From Helicobacteraceae bacterium (GTDB lineage: Bacteria > Campylobacterota > Campylobacteria > Campylobacterales > Sulfurimonadaceae): a DNA stretch of 9,896 bases. Of this stretch, positions 1-5,544 are shown one piece after another. The notes beneath the pieces are model-generated. The model ran no database searches. It saw only the letters and a list, made by a program, of their open reading frames with translations, and was not told the DNA's origin. Numbering within the stretch: position 1 is the first letter of the stretch; each line of letters begins with the position of its first letter. The stretch is from assembly GCA_030596305.1 (NCBI GenBank), contig JAUVKK010000017.1, positions 1 through 9,896 of the forward strand, given 5' to 3'. Made by a program: the position numbers and the translations under genes.

Positions 1-335
1 GAGGCTGCTAAGATAAACACCGAACTCAAGAAGATATAAAACGTGTAAACAGCGCTGCGTTCATCAAACATTTTACGTGCCAATTTATAGAGCACATAGG
101 CTGTAGCAGAGACAAGTAAAACTGCAGGCAATCGAACAAAGAAAGGTTCATCGCTAAAGAGCGTTGTCATCTTGATCATATAGGCCACCATAGGCGGATG
201 GTCAAAATAGGAGAGACTTAGCTTTTGTGACCAGACCCAATAGTAGGTCTCATCAGCGTAAAGTTTGATAAACTGGTTAGCGATCGCGTTAAAGAGCGTA
301 TATACAAGTAAAAAGAGCTTTTCTCGATTACCCAT
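1..335 (-). CDS. GT39/ArnT-like membrane glycosyltransferase, N-terminal part (runs off left edge)
   Basis: Only the first 111 codons are in the window; the gene continues beyond base 1. The ATG at 333-335 overlaps by one base the TAA of the upstream gene, giving TAATG coupling, and GAAGGT at 341-346 is a fair ribosome binding site. The start is hydrophobic, followed by DETYYWVW (D28, E29) and a YFDHPP motif near residues 43-48. Both are typical of the PMT_2/GT39 family, whose acidic residue in the first periplasmic loop is catalytic. Known members such as ArnT and protein mannosyltransferases move a sugar from a polyprenyl-phosphate carrier to lipid A, protein or another acceptor on the outer face of the inner membrane. 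Lying directly downstream of a polyprenyl-phosphate-sugar synthase and a GtrA protein, it is the natural transferase of the set. Acceptor and sugar cannot be told from this fragment. Confidence 0.85.
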   Translation of the reverse strand, partial: MGNREKLFLLVYTLFNAIANQFIKLYADETYYWVWSQKLSLSYFDHPPMVAYMIKMTTLFSDEPFFVRLPAVLLVSATAYVLYKLARKMFDERSAVYTFYIFLSSVFILAA

Positions 336-1066
336 TATCTACCTTCAATAATATCTTTTTTATGCATGCGAAGTGTCACTACGTTTAACAGCGCCTCTAT
401 AAAGATCTTTTTAGACATCTTCGACTGTCCGGCTATCCTGTCTTCGAAGACAATAGGCACCTCTTTGACCTTAAAGCCTTTCAAAATCGTTCTGTAGGTC
501 ATCTCTATCTGAAAAGCATACCCTGCACTCATAATGTTATCAAGATCGATCGCTTCGAGAACTTCTCGTTTGAAACATTTGAATCCGCCTGTGACATCTT
601 TGATAGAGATACCAAGTATCGTACGGGCATAAGTACTTCCGCCAAAGCTTATGAATTTTCGCAGCAGTGGCCAGTTGACAACACCACCGCCTTTTACGTA
701 GCGTGAACCGATGACGAGATCGTACTCTTTGATGTTCTCGATAAACGATGGAAGATATTTCGGATCGTGGGATAGATCTGCATCCATCTCAATAATAAAT
801 ACGTAGTCACGTTCAAGACACCACTTAAAGCCAGCTACATAGGCTTTGCCCAGTCCCTCTTTGTTTTGTCTTACAAGAAGGTGGAGCTGCCCGTTGTAGG
901 TGTCAGCATCAATAAGCTCTTGCACTTTGGCATAGGTCTTGTCAGGAGAGTTGTCGTCAACGATCAAGATGTCAACACCGAGCTCAAGCGAAAAGACCTT
1001 TTGCAAAATAACTTCAATGTTCTCGATCTCATTGTAGGTAGGAATTACTATGATGCCTCTACTCAT
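335..1066 (-). CDS. Polyprenyl-phosphate-sugar synthase, GT2 family (DPM1-like)
   Basis: This is a 243-residue GT-A fold glycosyltransferase. It shows IPTYNE at 8-13, the nucleotide-binding DDNSPD at 37-42, the metal-binding DAD at 95-97 inside EMDADLSHDP, GSRYVKGG at 120-127, GGFKCF at 160-165 and a basic FEDRIAGQSKMS stretch at 207-218. The order and spacing match dolichol/polyprenol-phosphate mannosyltransferases, which transfer a sugar from GDP- or UDP-sugar to polyprenyl phosphate on the cytoplasmic face of the membrane. It is the short form without C-terminal membrane helices. Its ATG overlaps the stop of the upstream gtrA-like gene as ATGA, with a strong AAGGAG at 1075-1080, and its TAA overlaps the next ATG, so three genes are translationally coupled. 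The neighbouring GtrA protein may supply the membrane partner this short form lacks. The sugar is not predictable from sequence alone. Confidence 0.92.
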   Translation of the reverse strand: MSRGIIVIPTYNEIENIEVILQKVFSLELGVDILIVDDNSPDKTYAKVQELIDADTYNGQLHLLVRQNKEGLGKAYVAGFKWCLERDYVFIIEMDADLSHDPKYLPSFIENIKEYDLVIGSRYVKGGGVVNWPLLRKFISFGGSTYARTILGISIKDVTGGFKCFKREVLEAIDLDNIMSAGYAFQIEMTYRTILKGFKVKEVPIVFEDRIAGQSKMSKKIFIEALLNVVTLRMHKKDIIEGR

Positions 1067-1539
1067 ATCTCACTCTCCTTATGTTTTGCAAATATTATCA
1101 GGTAACTTCCCAAGAAGTTAATACCCATAGCCGCACCGATACCGGCGATCTGCCCTGCTATCTGCATCAACTTCTCATCTCCAAAATTCAGGACAACCAT
1201 GTTGAGTACTGCTAAGTTGACTAAAAAACTGGAAAAGTTCAGCGCAAGATATTTTGGAAACTTTTTTCTGGTCTTGGTCTTATGGTCTTTAAATGTCCAT
1301 TTTTTATTAAGTTGATAATTTTGTGTCACTGCTACTAAAAAGGCAACTACCGCTGAAATATTGTAATTGACATCCAAAAATGTCAAGGCTGAAAATATGG
1401 TTATATTTGTAACAGAACCCAAAGCACCGACAGAACTGAATTTTACAATTTTTTTAACGATGGGACTTCCTATTTTTTTGTTAACTGAATTATATACAAA
1501 TTTTGACATTCCTGCACTGTCAAATGAGATACTTGCCAT
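1063..1539 (-). CDS. GtrA-family membrane protein (putative polyprenyl-phosphate-sugar flippase)
   Basis: With the start at 1539 (MASISFDSAG) the protein has 158 residues and four predicted membrane helices near 33-53, 59-74, 95-117 and 125-149. FSSVGALGSVTN opens helix 1, and NYQLNKKWTF near residues 74-83 is the GtrA signature between helices 2 and 3. GtrA proteins are thought to flip polyprenyl-phosphate-linked sugars, or to anchor the GT2 synthase at the membrane. The position just ahead of a DPM1-like synthase and an ArnT-like transferase fits that role. A longer reading up to 1710 is rejected because it crosses the divergent gene's promoter and first 112 bases. No clear Shine-Dalgarno precedes 1539, and an internal ATG at 1509 is the alternative. 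The 59-bp gap to the divergent gene must hold this operon's promoter, but I cannot place its boxes with confidence. Confidence 0.88.
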   Translation of the reverse strand: MASISFDSAGMSKFVYNSVNKKIGSPIVKKIVKFSSVGALGSVTNITIFSALTFLDVNYNISAVVAFLVAVTQNYQLNKKWTFKDHKTKTRKKFPKYLALNFSSFLVNLAVLNMVVLNFGDEKLMQIAGQIAGIGAAMGINFLGSYLIIFAKHKESEI

Positions 1540-1568
1540 AATTTTAACGAAAGCCTGCAAACAAAAGA

Positions 1569-1574
1569 TATAAT
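1569..1574 (+). promoter_or_regulatory. Candidate -10 box (TATAAT) for the deoxyribosyltransferase-family gene
   Basis: A perfect TATAAT lies 24 bases before the ATG at 1599, in an AT-rich stretch preceded by AAAAGA. No convincing -35 element is seen 17 bases upstream (AACGAA), which is common in Campylobacterota, where the -10 box dominates. AAGG at 1588-1591, seven bases before the ATG, is a modest ribosome binding site. The predicted leader is only about 18 bases. Confidence 0.55.
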
Positions 1575-1598
1575 GTACACAAAAAGCAAGGCAGTACC

Positions 1599-2090
1599 AT
1601 GTTAAAGATATATCTCGCCGGACCGGATGTGTTTGAACAAAATGCGATAGAACAGGGCAAGGCTTTGAAAGAGCTTTGTCGACAGTACGGTTTTGAAGGG
1701 GTGTTTCCACTTGATAATGAGATTATTTGTGACGGTACACCTTACGAAGTCGCTAAAACGATCAGAGAAGCCAATATAGACCTAATTAATGCATGTGACA
1801 TCATTATGGCCAACCTAAACCCTTTTCGCGGCTTAGAGCCCGATTCCGGTACTGTATATGAGGTGGGCTATGCCACTGCATTGGGTAAAAAAGTCTACGG
1901 CTATGCAGAAGATCGCCGTCCAATGATAGAACATGTACACGAACAGCAAAAACTTTCCGATAATGCCGCATTATGTCAGGACGGCAAAATCATTGAAGAT
2001 TTCGGCCTCTCGCATAACCTTATGATGCTGGATGTTGTTATTGCCCAAAGCGCTGAAGAGTGTTTAGCCTTTATTAAGAAGAATACGTAG
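1599..2090 (+). CDS. Nucleoside 2-deoxyribosyltransferase family protein
   Basis: A 163-residue soluble protein with the family's N-terminal YLAGPDVF (5-12), an REANIDLINACDIIMANL segment (57-73) and the hallmark DSGTVYEVGYATALGKKV (82-99). In characterised members the Glu of this hallmark (E88 here) is the nucleophile that forms the deoxyribosyl-enzyme intermediate, and the Asp of the same motif (D82) positions the sugar or base. Such enzymes exchange or hydrolyse the base of 2'-deoxynucleosides in purine and pyrimidine salvage. Length and motif order match complete family members, so it appears intact. It is the only plus-strand gene here, divergent from the glycosyltransferase trio and convergent with the four-gene membrane operon, with 34 bases between the two stops. 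The family also includes 2'-deoxynucleoside 5'-monophosphate N-glycosidases, so the exact substrate is uncertain. Confidence 0.88.
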   Translation: MLKIYLAGPDVFEQNAIEQGKALKELCRQYGFEGVFPLDNEIICDGTPYEVAKTIREANIDLINACDIIMANLNPFRGLEPDSGTVYEVGYATALGKKVYGYAEDRRPMIEHVHEQQKLSDNAALCQDGKIIEDFGLSHNLMMLDVVIAQSAEECLAFIKKNT

Positions 2091-2122
2091 CACGTAGACT
2101 TTTTGCATCATCATCTAACAGC

Positions 2123-2153
2123 TTTTAAAAACGCTCAAAGATCTTTGAAGCGT
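2123..2153 (-). terminator. Putative rho-independent terminator overlapping the 3' end of the MotB-like gene
   Basis: Read on the minus strand, arms ACGCT and AGCGT (2131-2153) enclose CAAA-GATC-TTTG. This gives a roughly nine-base-pair stem with one bulged T and a GATC loop, followed directly by TTTTT and then AAAA. The hairpin uses the last seven codons or so of the coding region, and the T-run includes the final Phe codon and the stop. On the plus strand the hairpin lacks a T-run, so it should act mainly on the minus-strand operon. The T-run is short, so efficiency may be moderate. Confidence 0.55.
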
Positions 2154-3150
2154 CCTCATATTTATAATAGTAATTTTCAAGATGCAGGCGTTTTGTTTTA
2201 TAGCCGTCTTTGGTCAAAGCATCATCAAACATATAGAGGTAATGTTTACACTCTTTTTTATCTGCATCTTTATATATCGGCTTTGTCAGCTGTAAAAACT
2301 CATCTACACTAAGGTCAATATTAAACAGTTTGTCCAAAGAGCCGTACTTTCGCAACTCTTTAGCTCTGTAATCAGGCCACCTTGGTGCGACCCGAATAGC
2401 ATATTCGCCTAAGATAACAGTAAAGAGATATTCAGCTTTGCCGCTTTTTTTATTGGCCCAGCATGGCGGAAGTTCGCTGCCGCCGCCCATGTTGAGTCTG
2501 CGTGTCAAGTAGCTCACCTGCCCTTTTAAGATCTCCTGGGCATAAAGCATCTCATCTTTTGAAAGAGAGGTAAGCTTTTTCAGTGTCTTTTCAAGCATAC
2601 TGTTCTCACGACGCAGTTCTGCATCACTAATATTCAGCTTTGCGTTCTCTTTTTGAAGTGTCTCAAGATCAGTAAATATCTTCTGCATCTGCTCTGTTGA
2701 GTTGATATCTTTGAGGAGTGCCAAAATTGAAGATTTACGGGAGAGCTGGACTTTAAACTCTTCATCCATCTTCAAGAGTTTTTCATTTACCTCGTATGCT
2801 TCGACCGCACTCTTTAGTTTTTCATTCTCAGCAATAAGTTTGGTCTGGTTACTTAACTCTTTGAAGATCTGCTTTGCTTTTTCCTGGTGCTTGTCTTCAC
2901 CGAGTCTGAAACGAAGCAGTGAGCCGATCATCTCTTCAGAAAGGGTACGGCTGACCTTGTTCTGTAATTTAAGGTCAAGGTTCTCTTTGACAATACGTTC
3001 ATTTTGTTGTTCGACCTTAGTAATAATACTGGATTTCTCGGCACTCATAAAAGCGGATATCAGCAGCAGTAGAAAAAACAGCATTAAAATGAGTTCTGTT
3101 AATGTTATACCAAATAAAAAGTCATTGTTCCCATTTTCATTAAACTGCAT
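2125..3150 (-). CDS. MotB/ZorB-like single-helix membrane protein with coiled coil and unfamiliar C-terminal domain
   Basis: 341 residues in three parts. Residues 13-35 form one membrane helix, GITLTELILMLFFLLLLIS, which lines up with the MotB plug/ExbD/ZorB helix pattern (ADLMTLLLAFFVLL), except that Glu19 stands where the proton-carrying Asp is expected. Residues about 37-220 are charged, heptad-like coiled coil. Residues 224-341 form a compact domain starting GGGSELPPCW, with WPDYRAKELRKYG (258-270) and ECKHYLYMFDD (300-310). The domain has two Cys, C230 and C301, and carries none of the OmpA/MotB peptidoglycan-binding motif. It is the last gene of the operon, 16 bases after the MotA-like gene, with AGAGG about 13 bases before the ATG, a wide spacing. 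If oriented like MotB, the C-terminal part is periplasmic, but the acidic N-terminus makes topology uncertain. I infer a stator-like partner of the upstream protein; the C-terminal domain is unrecognised. Confidence 0.7.
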   Translation of the reverse strand: MQFNENGNNDFLFGITLTELILMLFFLLLLISAFMSAEKSSIITKVEQQNERIVKENLDLKLQNKVSRTLSEEMIGSLLRFRLGEDKHQEKAKQIFKELSNQTKLIAENEKLKSAVEAYEVNEKLLKMDEEFKVQLSRKSSILALLKDINSTEQMQKIFTDLETLQKENAKLNISDAELRRENSMLEKTLKKLTSLSKDEMLYAQEILKGQVSYLTRRLNMGGGSELPPCWANKKSGKAEYLFTVILGEYAIRVAPRWPDYRAKELRKYGSLDKLFNIDLSVDEFLQLTKPIYKDADKKECKHYLYMFDDALTKDGYKTKRLHLENYYYKYEDASKIFERF

Positions 3151-3166
3151 CAGTAACTAAAAACCT

Positions 3167-4738
3167 CTAGCTTTTAGGCAGTTTAACACTGCCGTGTGAA
3201 CGCATTTTTTCTTTGACAGGTTTTGCCGGATTGATTGTCATTGCTTTAGGTTGACCTTCTTGTTTTACAGTTGGTACAGACTTAGTCTCTTCTGGCACTG
3301 TAGAAGCTGTTTCAGAGTATTGGGCAGATGGCGCTGCTCTGTTTTGTGTCATTGCCTTGGCCATCTTTTCAAGAAGTCGACTGTTTTCCAATGCGATCTT
3401 TTGGATCAGCTGCTCATTTTTCTGGTCCTGATTATTGATAAATGTGTGTAAGACTTTTGTAGATGATGTCAACACCGCATCAACGACTTTGGCATTGGTA
3501 CTCTCAGCACGAGACCCTACTGATTGTATGACTTTATTGTTCAAGACCATAATGTCGTTGATGATCTTCTCATTGCCCGATTCACGCGACTGAATAAAAC
3601 TTGAAACGATCTCTTCATTCATACTGTTGAGTTTTTTGAGTACTGAGCTGTTCTGATTCTCTCCGTTAGAGATAAAACTCTCGATAATCTTCTGATTCTC
3701 CCCAAGAACACGCTCGATCAAGATCTTGTTTTGTCGATCTTTCTGCTCAATGAAATTCTCTATCAAGGCACGGTTCTGACCTTCCAAGTCAGCGGTAAGC
3801 GTTTTGGAACTTTGTTCAAAAAGTGTATTTACTTCAGCAAACAGTTTAGGAAGGCCACGCACAAAATCATCAAAATTGTGAATGACTTTACGCATTTCGG
3901 TGTTGGAGTTGGCAATGCTTCCTGCCGATTTTCCCATAGAGTCATTAAACTCACTGATCCATTTTTCACTGTCTGTGATCGAATTTTGAAAAGCTTTGAC
4001 CGAGGATTGCGTCTGTGCCTCGTAACGTTCATGATAGTTGGTAATATTTTCATAGATCTTATCTACACGCTCTTCTTGATTAGCATGTACCTTGTCCATG
4101 TCCGCATAGATCTTGTCAAAAATATTAGTTATAGAGTGTTGATCAAGACTCTCTACAAGACGCTCATTATACATCTCTACTGATTTAAGAGTCTGTTCAA
4201 TAAAGAGGTTGACCTTCTCATCGATGACATTTGAAAATGTCTTTGTCTGATCAATACTGTGACCAATATGATCATTCAACATCTGAAGTTTTTCCATGAT
4301 CATAAGGTTGAAACTCTCAATATTTGAGCCGATGTTAGGACTGAAGCTAAGCAGATAGATTCGCAGTGACAGACCGACGATCGTGGTCGAGATCGAAATA
4401 CCGAACTGTCCGATCAGGCGTGTTAACAAACCGCCTTCCATACTGCCGTTTGAGAGTATGTAAAGTGAGCTTGCCAGTGAGATCAGCGTAAACAGAAAAC
4501 CGAGGTAGTAGTTACTGTCAGCAAACTGCTCATTTGTCAGCAGTTCTCTCTCAACGATTTTATGGCCTATTAAAAAATAAGCGATCATTACCGAGATAGT
4601 CAGAACGACAGAGAGAGCTGTGTTATCAGTAAATCCACCTAACAAAATAAATAAAACACCCAAGACCAAGGCAACAAGAAAGAGATACTTGATCTGTACC
4701 TTTACTAAAAACCCACTATTTAATTTTCTATTTTTCAT
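3167..4738 (-). CDS. MotA/ExbB/ZorA-like ion-channel protein with very long cytoplasmic coiled-coil tail
   Basis: 523 residues. A basic N-terminus is followed by helices near 18-35, 41-59, 78-96 and 104-131. The last pair (YLGFLFTLISLASSLY, then a Gly-rich turn and FGISISTTIVGLSLRIYLL) resembles TM3-TM4 of the MotA/TolQ/ExbB family, including the small and Ser/Thr residues that line the ion path. The loop between helices 2 and 3 is only about 18 residues, so the large cytoplasmic domain of flagellar MotA is absent. Residues 135-465 are a long helical tail; 322-462 is a regular 26-residue repeat. Residues 466-523 are Pro/Ser/Thr/Lys-rich and probably disordered. The positive-inside rule puts both ends in the cytoplasm. 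A long tail behind a MotA-like channel is the hallmark of ZorA in Zorya defence. The ATG lies two bases after the stop of the VWA-like gene. Family placement is by motif reading; the function is inferred. Confidence 0.72.
   Translation of the reverse strand: MKNRKLNSGFLVKVQIKYLFLVALVLGVLFILLGGFTDNTALSVVLTISVMIAYFLIGHKIVERELLTNEQFADSNYYLGFLFTLISLASSLYILSNGSMEGGLLTRLIGQFGISISTTIVGLSLRIYLLSFSPNIGSNIESFNLMIMEKLQMLNDHIGHSIDQTKTFSNVIDEKVNLFIEQTLKSVEMYNERLVESLDQHSITNIFDKIYADMDKVHANQEERVDKIYENITNYHERYEAQTQSSVKAFQNSITDSEKWISEFNDSMGKSAGSIANSNTEMRKVIHNFDDFVRGLPKLFAEVNTLFEQSSKTLTADLEGQNRALIENFIEQKDRQNKILIERVLGENQKIIESFISNGENQNSSVLKKLNSMNEEIVSSFIQSRESGNEKIINDIMVLNNKVIQSVGSRAESTNAKVVDAVLTSSTKVLHTFINNQDQKNEQLIQKIALENSRLLEKMAKAMTQNRAAPSAQYSETASTVPEETKSVPTVKQEGQPKAMTINPAKPVKEKMRSHGSVKLPKS
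3353..3775 (-). repeat. Protein-level 26-residue (15+11) tandem repeat in the MotA-like tail
   Basis: Codons 322-462 encode alternating 15- and 11-residue units, each opening with Asn followed two or three residues later by a pair of aliphatic residues. The unit starts are N322, N337, N348, N363, N374, N389, N400, N415, S426, N441 and N452, an unbroken 15/11 alternation over more than five 26-residue periods. Typical units read NRALIENFI, NKILIERVL, NQKIIESFI, NEEIVSSFI and NEKIINDIM. The DNA copies have diverged, so the period is best seen in the protein. A 26-over-7 pattern suggests an almost straight or slightly right-handed helical bundle rather than a heptad coil. Confidence 0.8.
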
Positions 4739-4740
4739 GA

Positions 4741-5544
4741 TTATCCGTCTGTCAGCTTGATGTTATCAACATTAGCACTCATACTTGTAAGGACTTCCAC
4801 CCAGAAATCGATATAGTCTCTTGACTGAAGAGATTCAAACTTGTCACGTCTTACTATCACGATGTCGATGTCGACACCGTCAAGATCTGTACGCGTTTTG
4901 ATGTAACCGGGTGAATCCACAAAATGCACTAATGAAGAGGCTCTTGTTTTGAAAAAAGACAAGTCATCAGAGTTTTGGATCATGTCAGAGATGATGGTGA
5001 CTTTATATCTTCGGCCATCCTCTCTGACATACGGCAGTGCAATATTGTTTACCGCCTGGATCGTCTCCAAGATCGGAGAGGTCGTGCTGGTATAGTCGCC
5101 TGAAAGCTCTGTCAACTTCGCCATCAGCGGTGTATGAAAACGTTTTTCCCAGCGTTTTTGAAAGAGCTTAGGGTTAGAGTAGATCTCGCTCTTACCTTTA
5201 CCGTCCCCAGGGTTACAAAGCGACAGCTCTGCTTTCATCTCACTTGGCATCGTGCTGTCAATAAAGTAAAGTTGCAACTGTTCACTGACAGCCAAGTTGT
5301 CAACAATGTTTTCTATAATATGCTTTATCTGCTGCACTTGTATCGAATTATAGTTGTCCGTCATATCTAAAATAACGATATGTCTGTCAAAGACACCATC
5401 CAAACGGCACATACTCGCTTTATCGACTTCTACTCCGCGGTTCATCGCTATAAACACAGCAACAGCACTCAAGATCGTAACAACAACGGCGATCAGCATA
5501 TAACCCAGTTTATCACTTTTGGCTTTTTTTGATCGTCTACCCAT
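4741..5544 (-). CDS. Membrane-anchored protein with degenerate VWA-like domain
   Basis: 267 residues. A strongly basic N-terminus (GRRSKKAKSDK) precedes one helix at about 13-34, so the remainder should face the periplasm. Residues 53-235 look like a von Willebrand A fold. The strand HIVILDMTDNYN (55-66) carries a D60-x-T62-x-N64 version of the metal-site DxSxS; STTSPILETI (153-162) could hold the second metal-site Thr; TIISDMIQNS (183-192) gives D187; and a late strand IDIVIVRR (226-233) follows. C46 and C110 (in LCNPGDG) might form a disulfide. The ATG sits inside the upstream gene (8-bp overlap) with GGAG seven bases before it, and the stop is two bases before the MotA-like ATG, so expression is tightly coupled. 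I know no named family for it. The VWA call rests on strand and motif pattern only; VWA domains usually mediate metal-dependent protein-protein binding. Confidence 0.6.
   Translation of the reverse strand: MGRRSKKAKSDKLGYMLIAVVVTILSAVAVFIAMNRGVEVDKASMCRLDGVFDRHIVILDMTDNYNSIQVQQIKHIIENIVDNLAVSEQLQLYFIDSTMPSEMKAELSLCNPGDGKGKSEIYSNPKLFQKRWEKRFHTPLMAKLTELSGDYTSTTSPILETIQAVNNIALPYVREDGRRYKVTIISDMIQNSDDLSFFKTRASSLVHFVDSPGYIKTRTDLDGVDIDIVIVRRDKFESLQSRDYIDFWVEVLTSMSANVDNIKLTDG

Noticed and set aside
866..1105. Plus-strand open frame opposite the GT2 gene, and similar plus-strand frames at 2702-3160, 3731-4183 and 6008-6482
   Set aside because: Each lies opposite a well-supported coding region, has no recognisable motif or binding site, and is explained as a shadow frame.
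1540..1710. N-terminal extension of the GtrA reading frame to an ATG at 1710
   Set aside because: It would cross the TATAAT box and the first 112 bases of the divergent gene, and the added residues do not look like GtrA. The start at 1539 keeps the family length.
1599..2090. Deoxyribosyltransferase-family protein as a toxin or defence effector of the adjacent operon (as in some retrons)
   Set aside because: It is on the opposite strand with its own promoter and looks like an ordinary full-length salvage enzyme. Nothing ties it to the four-gene operon.
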